The translations under genes were made by a program, and so were the position numbers. Shown piece by piece: positions 47,522 to 58,313 of a stretch of DNA of 58,541 nucleotides. How positions within the stretch are numbered: the first letter of the stretch is position 1; every line of letters starts with the position of its first letter. Origin of the DNA: Micractinium sp. NFX-FRZ (Eukaryota > Chlorophyta > Trebouxiophyceae > Chlorellales > Chlorellaceae). Below the pieces are notes generated by a model. It saw nothing but the letters and a program-made list of their open reading frames with translations, was not told where the DNA came from and searched no databases. Location: contig JAPTJF010000399.1 in NCBI GenBank assembly GCA_029339195.1, positions 1-58,541 on the forward strand, in the 5' to 3' direction.

Positions 47522-49513
47522 ATGCGCCTGTTCGCAGGACAGTCACAGGCTGTGGCGGCGAGTGGCACCGGCAGCAGGGCGGCGGCGGCACAGCGGCAGC
47601 CCCGCCTTCTGCGCCCGCACTCCGCCCCGCCCCTCTTTCGGCTGCGCCGCTCCCAGGCGGCCGCTGCCCAGCAGGGTGCCAGCACCGAGGACGGCGATGG
47701 CAGCGCTGTTGCTGCAGCCGCTGCTGGCAGCGAGGCTGGCGCGCAATCGGCCGCCCCTGCAGCTGCCGCGCCCGACGCAGCCCCCACCCCTGCTGTTGCG
47801 GCAGCCCCCCCGCCCGCCGCCCCCAGTGCAGCCGCCGGCAGCGCCAGCACCTGGCAGCCCGAGGCGCAGCAGGCGCAGCGCAAGCCGCAGCGCATGAGCC
47901 TGCAGTCGTTTCTGTCCATTGATGATGGCCCGCCGCGTGTGATGTCACTTTTGGACCCCTCTGTGGGCCCTCAGCCCCTCGACAGCGCAGCCCCCTCCGG
48001 CCGCCAGCACCTGCCCCTGCTGCTGTACCTGCCTGGAGTGGACGGCACCGGCCTGGCCGCCTCCCGCCAGTTCCCCTCGCTGCTCCGCAAATTTGACATG
48101 CGCACGTTTGTCACGCCGCCCACGGTGAGATGCATGCAGCCAGGCCACAGGGGTGCCACAGCTGCTTGCCGTGTTGGCCAGGTGCCATGGGCGGTTGCAA
48201 CCGGCGCAGCGTGGGGTTGAGTGAGCTGGCTGGCTGTTGCGCTCTGTTGCCGCCGCCTCCGCTGGCCCCGCTGCTGCAGCGGCTTCACACCCCCAGCCAC
48301 CCACGCATGTCCCACCCACCCAAACTCCCGCCCCCTCGCGCCCTCGCCGCCCACGCAGGACCGCACCCCATTCAACGAGCTGGTGGCCATTGCAGCTGAT
48401 TTCCTGCGGGCAGAGGTGCCCACCTGCCCGCCCACCCGCCCCATCTACGTGCTGGGGGAGTCGTTTGGCGGGGTGATGGCGCTGGCACTGGCCGCAGGTG
48501 CGCGGCGGATGTTCCCTTGCAGGCTGCAGTGGGAGCCTGCTCAGACTAGAGTGGACAGCATGTGTTGGGCTCGTGCGGAGCAGCTGTGCGTATGGCTGTG
48601 CTCGTTGTGGTGGGGGCTAGTGCTGCTGCTCCTGCCGCCGCCGCCGCCGCTGCTGCCACCGCCCCCGCCTGCCGCGCCGCCGCTGCTGCTGCCACCGCCC
48701 CCGCCTGCCGCGCCGCCGCCTCTGTCCTCAGGCAGCCCTCCCTCCACCCCATCCCCTGCACCCTGCCTTCTTCCCTCCTGTGCCCCGCACCAAATACCTG
48801 CCTTGGTGCACCGCTTGAATCCATGCTGCATTCAGCCCCCACTCCATGCTGTTCCTCCCCTCACACTACATCCATCCCTGCCTCCCATCAACCCCCTGCA
48901 GAGGTTCCCAGCCTGGTTGACCGCCTCATCCTGGTCAACCCAGCCACCAGCTTCAAGGACTCACTCTGGCCCGTCCTGGGACCCCTGCTGCCCCAGGCAA
49001 GTGGGCACGGCAGGGCTGCTGATGTGCTGTGCCACGCTGTGCTGCGCCGTGCTGCGGTGTGGTCGAAGCGCATGGGCGTGCCTTTGGCTGGGCTCCCGTC
49101 TCCCCCTTGCCAGCAGCCTCTCAGCCCATCTCACCCACTTGCTCTTCTCTGCAGTGCCCCGGCACTGCATCCCGCCCCGCCCGTGGCGCTGGTCCGGTGC
49201 CGGGCAGCCCTCCTGTCCACCGCTGTGCTGGCTTCTCACCTCCCCCTCTCATCTGTTGAACACTGCGTGCTGCCCAACTGTGTACTGCAGGTGCCCCCCG
49301 AGCTGTACCGCGCGCTGCCGCTGGCACTGGCCCCTGTGCTGGGCAACCCAATCAACCTGCTGGCTGCGGGCCTGGAGGGCAGGTGCGGGCAGGCACTGGC
49401 GGCAGGCGGTGGTGGGAGGGGCTCCGGGCGGGGTGCATTGGTGGGACCACTACGGGGGCACAGCCAATGCCTGCTCCTGCCTCTGCAGCGGCCGTGCACG
49501 CGGCAGCAGGACC

Positions 49514-49557
<44 letters not shown>

Positions 49558-52500
49558 CGCCTTGGCAGAGCTTGGAGGTGCCCCTCACCTGCGCCCACCC
49601 CCGCCCACCTGCCCCGCCCGCCCCGCCCGCGCCCCTGCTTCTGCAGCGCCGGTGCGGGCCTGCAGGCGGTGGGAGGTCAGCTGTTTGACACGGCCACTAA
49701 CCTGCTGCAGCAGCTGCCAGTGCTGGCGGAGATCCTGCCTGCTGGTGAGCACGCGGGCTGGGTGGCTGGGTGGCTGGCTGAGTGGGTGGGTGATGGCTGG
49801 CTGGCTGGATGGCTGGTTAGAACAGGGCATGCAGAGGGGGGCTGGGTGGATGGCTGGTGATTGGGCAGGCTAGCAGGCCTGCCTGCCGGCCAGCATGTCT
49901 GTGCTGCCCTACCCTGCCCTGCCTCGCCTCCCACTGCCTCGCCTGCTCCGCCCCGCCTCCGCCCCCCGCCCATCCACGGTTGCCCGCGGGCTGCAGCCGC
50001 TGCGCCCTGCCCCGCCCCACCCTGCCCCTGCGGCCCTGGCTCTGCCAAACCTTGCAGTCCTACCACCCTCGCCACCCCTGCCTGCCCCTGCCCCTGCCCT
50101 GCCCCCCCCTGCAGAGACGCTGGCCTGGAAGCTGGAGCTGCTGAGGCAGGGGGGGGAGGCGGTGGAGCCGCTGCTGCCGCGCATCCAGCAGCGCTGCTTC
50201 CTGCTGGTGGGTGGGAGGCGGGGGCAGGGGGAGGGAGGGTCCGTGGCACACATCTGCTCCCTGGGTGGGCACACACCTGCCTCCTGCTGGTGGGCACACA
50301 TCCAGCAGCGCTGCTTCCTGCTGGGTGGGTGGGCACAGGGGCGGGGGCAAGGGGAAGGGGCAGGGGGCGGCAAGATCCAGGGCACGCATCCGCATCCTGC
50401 TGGAGGGCAGGGGCCGGGGGGAGAGGGAGGGGCGGGGGCCCAGAATGGGGCAGGGCACACTTGTGATCCTTCTGCCAGCACTGCTGCCTGCTGGTGGCTG
50501 GGGGGGAAGTGGGGCAGGGCGTGGCGGATGCTGGTGGTTGCACCCTGCGGTTGGGGCTGCATGCCCGGGACGTGGCTGCGCCTGTGCTTGTGCCTGTGCG
50601 CACACGGTCGGCCGCAGCCTCTCCAAACAGCCAGCCCACCGTGCCTGCCTCTTGCACCTCGCTGCCTTGGCCCACCTGCGTCCCCAACAACCAGGCTGGG
50701 TTGCTCTGACTCACCCTGCCCCTGCCTGCGCCCCTTTGTGCTCGTGCCCCTCCCTCTCCCTGCGACAGGTGGGCGACTTTGACCTGCTCATCCCCAGCGC
50801 CGAGGAGGGCCCCCGCCTGCAGCGCGCCCTCCCCCGCGCCCAGCTGCGCGTTGAGCGCGGCCGCAGCCACGCGCTGCTGCAGGTGGGCGTGCGTTGGGTG
50901 GTGTGCATGGGTGGACGGCAGCCTCGGTCGGTTTGTAAAGGGCAGCGATGGGGGCCCCGCTGCCATGCGCCGCTGCAGGTGCGCTGGCGTTGGGTCAGCT
51001 TTGCGATCGTCCACAGGCACTGCTTACCCAGCCTGCTCTGGGTGTCCCAGGTGGTCGAGGGCGGCCTGCCGAGGCAGCTGCGCAACAGCAGTGGTGTGCA
51101 TGGCGGGCAGTTCTGTTGGTGGAGGGCAGGCATGTGGGGGGCCGCAGCCACGCGGTGTTGCCGGTGTGCACCCTGCCACGTTTGTGCACCCTGCCCTGCA
51201 GTTCCTGCAGGCAGCACACCCCGTCCCACTCCAAGCCATCACCCCATCACAGCCGCATCTCAAGGCATCACACCATGTCAGATCCCCCCTCCTCCCTTCA
51301 CCCCCTTTCCCCCTACTCCCTACCCTCCTACCCCTCCAATGCAGGAGGGTGGCGTGGACCTGGCAGCCATTTTGGAGGAGGAGGGGTTTTATGTGCGCGA
51401 GCGGCGCATGTCGGCACCCATCAGGTGAGCCGCATGCTGCCCCCTGAGCAAGCAGACAACCTTGGAGGTTCCGTGTGCACGAGCCGCTGTTGCTGTGCTC
51501 GACACCATGGTGATGGAACGTGATGTGAGAGTGGGACAGGTGCAGGTGGCTGGCTTGTTACCTGAGATCTGTTGGTCCGTTGTGAGCTCCCGGCACAACA
51601 GGGTGTGCGGGGCAGGGCAGGCGGGGCATGCCGCCCCATGCTGCGCTCCGCCGTGCCGTGCCGTGCCACAACCGCCCGCCACCTCCCCCTGATCGGCCCT
51701 GCCCTGCAGCAAGCGCAGCGCGGCCCAGTTTGGCGTGGCGGCTCCAGTGGAGCTGCCGACACCCGTGGAGATGCAGCGGTGCGTGCTGTGCTGTGCTGTG
51801 CTGTGCTGTGCTGTGCTGTGCTGTGCTGTGCTGTGCTGTGCTAGATGCGCGCTGCTGGAGCTGCCCACAACCTCTGAGATGCAGCAGTGCGTGCTGTGCC
51901 GTGCTGCGCTGCGCTGTGGTTTGCTCTGAGGCGGGCGCCGCTGCAGGTGTGGCAACGCTCCCCGTGGCCAAGTCTGTGGCCAAGCCTGTGCGCTGCCCAC
52001 CAGGCAGGCAGGCAGGCAGCTGCTCCCGCCCTGACCTGCGCTGCACTCTGATGCGCAGCACACCCTGCTCCCCCCTTGATCCGCGCTGCCTGCAGGTATG
52101 CGGAGCGCACCACAGCGTTTGGCCGGCGGCTCAGCAGCCCCGTCTTTATCAGCACAGCGCCAGATGGCACCCGCTGGTGCGCGCCCACCCCCCGCTGCAC
52201 CCGCTGCCCGCTTGCCTACCCATCTGCCGCGCGCCTGCCCGCCTCATCGCATGTCTGCGCGTGGTGCTGAGCTCTGCCTGCACACGCTCCTGGTGCCCCA
52301 ACCTCTGCCCAAGGCACACGCATCCGCCCTGTGCTGCGCTGCATGCCTTCTGCCCCGCGCTCTTTCGTGGCCCTCACCGCCCGCCTCCCACTGCCCCACC
52401 CCCCCGCTCCCCCTGCAGCCTGGGGCTGAGCCAAATCCCCGAAGGCCGCCCGCTGCTGCTGGTGGGCAACCACCAGACGCTGGCACTCGACCTGGGTGAG

Positions 52501-55214
52501 TGAGCTCCTGTCGGGGAGGGGCTTGTCCTGCAAAGGGGCTGTGCCCCTGTCAGGCAGGGGCTGTGCTCCTGGTAGGGGCCGTGTCCTGCAAAGGGGCTGT
52601 GTCCCGTCAGGGGCTGTGTCAGGACTGCTGCCCCCTACCGTCAGAAGCAGCAGCAGGGAACCAAGGAGATATGTATGTCTGTGTGTGTGCGTGGCTCGAG
52701 TGAAGACTGTTCGACACCCCTGGTTGGGGGGCAACCCATGTTTTACGAGATCCCTGTTGCCCAGTGGGTTCCCAGGGTGTGAGGGGTGAGGGGCATGGGC
52801 TCTTGTTGAAGCAGCAGTCCTGTCACTCTGCGGGTGGGGGGCAAGGCAGCGCACCTGCAGGCAGAGTCCTCGCGGCCTCGTCAGCCGAGGGTCCTAAACC
52901 CATGCACCTTTTGTCCCACATGCTCACCTACCTGCTCACCTGCACACATGCCGTCCTGCCCACGTGCAGCTGTGCTGAGCGAGCAGTTCTTGAAGGAGCA
53001 GAGCGTCATGCTGCGTGGCCTTGCGCACCCAGTCATCTTCGCCCAGTCTTTCGGCGGCAGCGGCGGCGGCGGCAGCGGCAGCGGCGGCGAGGGCGGGGAG
53101 GAGGCACAGAGCAGCGGCAGTAGCAGCAGCGCCGGCGCTAGCGGCAGCAGCAGCAGCAGCGGCCTGCCAGCTTGGGACCCAATCCCAGCCTTCGGGGACG
53201 CGCTTGCAAGTGAGCCAGGGAGGGGTTGGGGGAGCAAGCCTTGCCAGGCTTGCTTTCTTGCTTGCTTGCTTGCTTGCTTGCTTGCACGCATCCAGGGGAG
53301 CTGCTGCCGTACTATCCTATCTTAGCACTTGCAATCACACGAGCAAGCACGCCCCTGTCCTCCCGCCCTCCCGCAGATGGCGGGCTGAACCCGCTGCGCA
53401 GCCTGCTGGGCGGCCGCGGCGGCAGCAGCAGCGGCAGCGGCAGCGCACAGGGGGCGAAAGCCGACAGCGGCGCCACAGACGGCAGGTGCGGCCCTTGGGT
53501 CACCCGACTGGCCCCTCTCAGTTCTCGGGCCTGCCAGCCAGCCATCCCAGCCTTGCTTTTGCTTTCCAATGCGCATTCCAGGCCGCCCCTGCTGACCGCC
53601 CTACCTGTATCCGTGTGTGCAGGCGCATTCCACCACTTCGTGCACCGACTTCTCTGATGCTGCCCTCAGCAAGACGCCTCCAGTCAGAACCAAACACACT
53701 CCTCCCTGGTGTGTCCTGCTGCTGCAGGAGCGCGTTCCGCGACTTCATGCAGACCTTTGGCGCGGTGCCCGTCTCCGCCTTCAACATGCACAGGCTGCTG
53801 GCCAATGGGGAGGCGGTGCTGCTCTTCCCAGGTGGGTGGGCGTGGGCGTGGTGGGGGCGTGGGTGGGGAGGCATTGCCGCCCGTCGGCGCTCATCTCGTG
53901 CCAGTTCTCGCAGCCGGGGGCCTTCCGGAAGTGGGGCCTGGCTGCGCGGCGGCATGCTGCAGCTGGGTAGATGAGCCGCCCTGTGCTGCCCGGTCTGCAG
54001 AGGCAGCGGAGCTGGGGACCTGCTGTCGCTTGCTGTGCATGCCAGCTGGCTGGCTGTCAGGCAGCGATTGCCCCCTGGTCATGACCCCGCTTGACGCATG
54101 CCTGCTTGCCGGTGCTGTGCCTGCCTGCCTGCAGGCGGGGTGCGCGAGGCGTACAAGCGGCAGGGGGAGGAGTACCAGCTGTTCTGGCCGGAAAAGTCGG
54201 GTGAGTTGACCAGCGTTCTCCTCCGTTGGTGTGGACGCTCACTTCGACCAGGCTCTACCGCATGGCCGCCCTAGCCGCGCTCAATGACTCGCCATGCTGC
54301 CCCCATTACTGATCACATCGTGAAGCTTAGCTGCCAGCGCAGCACGACTCAACCGCTCTCCCTCCCTCCCTGTGCAGAGTTCATCCGCATGGCGGCGCGC
54401 TTCGGCGCCACCATCGTGCCCTTTGCCGCCGTGGGTGTTGACGACAGCCTCAACATACTGGCAGACAGCACCCAGCTGGAGGCGCTGCCCGTGCTGGGAG
54501 ACATGCTGCGCAAGCGGTCGGGCAGCGTGCCCCAGGTGTGTGTGCTTGTGTGCTTGCATGTGTGAGGCAGGGCAGGGGGGTGCATGCGGACATGGGGGGC
54601 GGGGCTGAGGTGAGGGCCCGCCCTGCGGTGGGAGGCACGCGATGCAGGCGCCACGCCGTGCCGTCCCCTGTGATCCCCAGTGGTGACCCTCCATCTCCCC
54701 GGCCCCTCCACACACACGCACCGCCCCCTTGTGCGCCCCTCTCCACACCCCCTCCCACCCCACCTCAGGCACGCAAGGGTGTGTCGGCGTCCGGCGAGGT
54801 GGAGAGCTTTGTTGCGCCCCTGGCGGCGCCGCGCCTGCCCCCCGGCCGCCTCTACTTCCTGTTCCAGAAGCCCATCCAGACGTCGCCCGAGGACATGAAG
54901 GCGAGCATGGGCAGGGGGGAGGTGGGACGCTGGCAAGGGCTGCACCGCGCAATGCCCACTACCTCATGTGCACGGTTCCAGGGAAACCCCACCTCAGTGT
55001 GCACCCAGCTTCATGCCCCATTCTTTGGTGACCGCCCCTGCAGGACCGCCAGCGGTGCGACGAGCTGTACCGCGCCACGCAGGCGTCCGTGGAGGAGGGC
55101 ATCTCTTTCCTGCTGGACCAGCGGCGGCGGGACCCCTACAAAGACTTCCTGCCACGTCAGCTGTACGAAGCCGCGTACCAGGGGCGGCAGGCACCCACAT
55201 TCCCCGTCAACTAG
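47522..55214 (+). CDS. PES: Phytyl ester synthase / diacylglycerol acyltransferase-like, 18 exons, about 846 aa
   Basis: Exons: 47522-48124, 48359-48497, 48902-48996, 49291-49382, 49647-49744, 50115-50206, 50769-50882, 51345-51424, 51710-51778, 52096-52176, 52419-52495, 52970-53209, 53377-53485, 53728-53831, 54135-54200, 54378-54535, 54769-54921, 55044-55214. Plant PES1/PES2 esterify phytol released from chlorophyll, and diacylglycerol, with fatty acids in plastoglobules. Residues 1-120 are a transit peptide plus Ala/Pro linker. The alpha/beta-hydrolase half has LPGVDGTG, VLGESFGG (Ser236), VGDFDLLIPS (Asp376 or Asp378) and RSHALL (His407). The acyltransferase half has VGNHQTLALDL (His506), LLFPGGVREAYKRQGEEY (FPGG 663-666), WPEKSEFIRMAARFGATIVP and YFLFQKPIQT. 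A Gly/Ser insert covers about 540-630. Intron 3 is GC-AG (CCCCAG|GCAAGT). The donor of exon 17 could alternatively lie 21 nt earlier. Confidence 0.88.
49517..49556 (+). repeat. CAG microsatellite in PES intron 4
   Basis: About 13 CAG/AGC triplets between exons 4 and 5. Open frames run through it, but no splice pair includes it in the correct phase, so it is treated as intronic. Confidence 0.75.
50291..50345 (+). repeat. Intronic copy of the PES exon 6 end
   Basis: ATCCAGCAGCGCTGCTTCCT here matches the true exon 6 end (50184-50206) and is followed by a similar GGGTGGGTGGG donor region. Weaker copies occur near 50388 and 50470, forming a ladder of roughly 100-bp spacing within one intron. Confidence 0.75.
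51784..51841 (+). repeat. (TGCTG)n array directly after the PES exon 9 donor
   Basis: About eleven nearly perfect 5-bp units starting six bases into the intron (donor CG|GTGCGTGCTGTGCTG). Confidence 0.95.
51845..51886 (+). other. Candidate in-frame duplicate exon (42 nt) in PES intron 9
   Basis: Preceded by GTGCTAG and followed by GTGCGTGC, this stretch reads R-C-A-L-L-E-L-P-T-T-S-E-M-Q, closely matching the true exon 9 end VELPTPVEMQ. It starts and ends in the phase required by both neighbours and has no stop. Splicing it in would give two tandem ELPT-x-x-EMQ segments. Confidence 0.5.
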
Positions 55215-56177
55215 CGCGGCCGTGACGTGGCCCTTGACTAACGGCGGCCTCATCTGCCATGTCAGCGCCAACGAGGCGCCTCCTCGGGGCGCCAGGCTGT
55301 CACTTTCCCGTGAACTGATCAGTTTAGCTCAGAGAGCGCATTGCCTGCCGCAACAGCTCTTTGCAGACACCAGGCTCCCACCTTGAGGCTGCGCTGCAGT
55401 GCCCCAGTGTGCCAGGGTGTACAGCCGAGGCGGGCGAAGAGCTCAGTGCGCGCTGCAGCGGGGCAGTTGTCCGGCAGGTGCCAGGGGTGGGCCTATTTAT
55501 ACAGCATGTGTCGGCTGGCATGGCCCTCCTGTGTAAATCTTGTATCCAGGCGATGCCTCCACACGAAACGTGCGCACAGGTGGTGAAATGCAACAGCGCC
55601 AGGTGCCTCTTGTTGCATTTTGCCTCACTGGGTGCTACAGGCTTTTGCAAGGCGCCCACGGCCTTGGCTCACTTGAGTACGGTGTGTTGATCTCTTTAGA
55701 TCAATTATCAAAGGAGAATGAAGGAGAGAGGCCGGTCAGCACCCACGTTCTCCTCCACCACACTTAATGCCACGGTGCGCCCCCTCCTGTGCCCGCTGCG
55801 CCCCTCCCAGATCTGCACGGTATAACGCTTCTATAACAATCGGAAAGGTATGGTGGCACGTATACATACAAAATGCTAAGGCAGGCAACAAAAAATCGAT
55901 TGATCGGTTCACGCAAAGAATAGTGTGGTTGCTGCAGGGGGCCGTGGCCGCATGGGGCCCAGTGTGGCCCTTGGCCCTTACTCTTGCCATCAACCACTCA
56001 CTCGCCTAGGGCCCAGCGCGTCCCCCACAGTCAGGGCGCGATGACAAGGCTTGCAGGGTCTCGCTCCTGCTCTGACTCTCCTCAACAATAATTTTTTTGT
56101 CTTCAACGACAACAGTGCCGCCGATGGTACACCGGCTCCTGTTGGGTGCTTCCCGCTAGCTTGTTCTCCCGCCCGCC
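55215..56177. other. Convergent 3' regions of PES-like gene and Gemin2
   Basis: 963 bp between two stop codons. A plus-strand TGTAA at 55532-55536 (318 nt past the PES stop) is the likely poly(A) signal. 55820-55930 and 56085-56120 are AT-rich. No minus-strand TGTAA was found and no gene is supported. Confidence 0.5.
55532..55536 (+). terminator. Candidate poly(A) signal TGTAA (PES-like gene)
   Basis: TGTAA in TGTGTAAATC, downstream of the stop at 55214. Confidence 0.55.
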
Positions 56178-58313
56178 TCACTCCTCGTCATCATCCCACA
56201 TCGTGGCTAGCTCTTCATCCTGCCCGAAGTAGGCCCCCGCCACAGCAATGAGGATGTTGAGGTGCGGCAGGCGCGGGTCAGAGGCGGCCGCAGCGCCCAG
56301 CGCGGCCCGCTGCGCCGCACAGCACCGCAGCAGGTCGCGGTAGAGCGCGCAGGTGCCTGCAGGAGGGGCCAGGGATGGGCTGAGTTTGAGGGACGGGGGT
56401 CGGCTGAGGCGGGGTGCAGTTGGGAAGCCGTGCAGCTGCCTAGCCAGCCGGGTGGCACAGGCACGCAGGGCAACAAGACTGCCAGCAGCGAGGGCATGAG
56501 GCAGCACCGCGGTGCCGATTCCGCCTGCTTCCTGCCAACCACTGCTTCCATGCCTGCCAATGCTGGGTGCTGCAAGCGCCCAGCACACCCTGCTCCTGTA
56601 AGCAAACCAGCCAGCCAGCCAGCCAATTGATCAGCCAGCCAGCCAGCCAATTGATCAGCCAGCCAACCAGCCCGCACGCCTGCCCGCCAGCCTTGCCTGC
56701 GTGCAGCGGCTTTTCAATGCGAGCCGACAGCGCATACAGCTGGGCTGCAGCCTCTGGCGGCACCGCCTCCTCGCGCACCGCCGCTCGGATGGCAGCGTGC
56801 AGCTGGCGCCGTACGGCAAGCTGCAGGGCGAGGGTGGCAGCTGTTGGAAGACAAGGGCACCGGCCTGCTCGCGACACGGCATGCAACCCGGCCAAGGCTG
56901 TGCAACGCCAGGAGCCGGCGGCTCTGACCCTGCACCCCGGCAGCTTCACCCTCGTGCAGCCTATCATTTGCACACCCACCCCACACACGCAGCGGGGCGC
57001 ACCCCACCTGGTCCTGCCCCTGCAGCTGCTGCAGCTCTGGCATTGCGGCAGAGGGAGGGTCCAGACTCAGGGCTGCAAGTTCCTCAGCCAGTGCTGCATC
57101 CGCCCCCGGCGGCAGCCGCACGAGACCGGTGCTGGCGCCCCCGCCGCTGCCGCCTGCCTGCCCGCTTGTCAGCTCATACTCTCTGCACGGGGGAAGTGAG
57201 CGCGAGGCCAGGCACGGAAGGAATGGGAGACCAGGAAGGGGAGGGCAGCGATGGCCCTGCAGCAGACCTGCTGCTTGGGTGGAAGGGGCGCCGACAGTAT
57301 GGTGGGCGCACAGGGCCAGCAGCTTGCAGCCCGCCCCATCCAATGCGTGCCTCCTGGGGCATCTAAAGCACCCCGCCAGCAGCAGCCCTCCCACCCCCTC
57401 CCCGGCACCCCCCGCACCCTTGCAGGCTGCACCACAACTACATCCACCTCGTTTCTGCCCTTATCCAAGCACCCACACCACCCACGTCTGCAGGCATCGG
57501 CGCAACGCTTTCCACCCCCTGATCCCCCAGCCTCACCCAGCCACCCGCTTCCACCCGCATGCTGCATTCACCGGCGCATCTGCTCGCACCTCCCCATGCC
57601 CCAGCCTCACCCACCCAGCCATCTGCCCACCTGTGCAGGCGGCGGCGCAGCTGCGCAAACTGGGTGAGGAAGTCTCGCGTCCATGCTGTGCTGGGCTTCA
57701 GCTGCGGGTCGCACGGCAGCACCCCTGGGTCAGCTGCCAGGTAGCGGCTGCTGTAGTGCTCACGCTGCCCAACCGCCTGCTGCTGCTGCTGTTGCTGTGT
57801 GTGCGGGGCATCCGCTGCGGTCTGCTGGTCCGGCTGCCCCTGGGGCACGGACGGTGCCGGCGCGGCCACAACAGCGGGGAGCTGCCGCGCCTCGTATCTG
57901 CAGGGGTACGGAGGCGCTCAAGGAGTTCACTTTGCCGACGGCGCACGCCAACATCATGCCCCCATGCGCCACAAGGTCGTGGGGCAGTGTGCTGTTGCAG
58001 CAGCGCTCCTCGTTGCTTGCCCCGCTGCCCCGTTCACCGCTGCCGCCCCACCGCCGGCGGCTGCGCACCTGACGCGCCGCAGGTACTCCTCCACCGTCTG
58101 CGGCTCCCCCGACTCCCAATCGGGCTCCCCGGGCTCCACGGGGAGGCAGGGGTAGATGCCATACTCCCTGAGGTCCTCATCGCTGTCGCTGCTCTCCTCC
58201 TGCTCCTCCTCTTGAACATCCTCCTCCTCCGCGTCGTCAATGCATTCGTCCTGACAGCCTTCAAATTCCTGCTCTGCTCCTTGTGCCACAGCCTCAACTT
58301 CGGATTGCGCCAT
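56178..58313 (-). CDS. GEMIN2: Gemin2 / SMN-interacting protein, spliceosomal snRNP assembly, 329 aa
   Basis: Exons: 58313-58069, 57897-57631, 57182-57008, 56820-56697, 56356-56178, all in phase. Gemin2 holds the Sm protein pentamer during cytosolic snRNP assembly. The N-terminus is acidic (EEEDVQEEEQEESSDSDED), then TVEEYLRRVRYEARQLPAVV matches the family's conserved first helix (EYLRRVxxEAxxxPxVV). WTRDFLTQFAQLRRRL corresponds to the Trp-x-FxxxFxxLR segment. The C-terminal helical bundle includes LYALSARIEKPLHAG, CALYRDLLRCCAAQRAAL and LPHLNILIAVAGAYFGQDEEL, ending WDDDEE. Length is close to the animal protein (about 280 aa) plus a Gln-rich linker. Intron 4 is GC-AG (ACGCAG|GCAAGG). No SMN gene is visible nearby. 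Confidence 0.85.
56600..56672. repeat. CCAG tetramer and CCAATTGATCAG repeat in Gemin2 intron 4
   Basis: CCAG units alternate with CCAATTGATCAG, giving about two and a half copies of a 28-bp higher-order unit next to the GC donor of Gemin2 exon 4. Confidence 0.8.

Noticed and set aside
49383..49646. Poly-Ala/poly-Gln exon in PES intron 4
   Set aside because: An acceptor exists at 49488 but no donor after it restores phase for exon 5, and relatives have nothing there.
48221..49873. 550-codon plus-strand frame within the PES gene
   Set aside because: It reads through exons and introns in the wrong frame; PES exons account for the conserved peptides.
49677..51020. 447-codon minus-strand frame opposite PES
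   Set aside because: Antisense shadow of exons and introns; Pro/Ala/Gln-rich with no domain.
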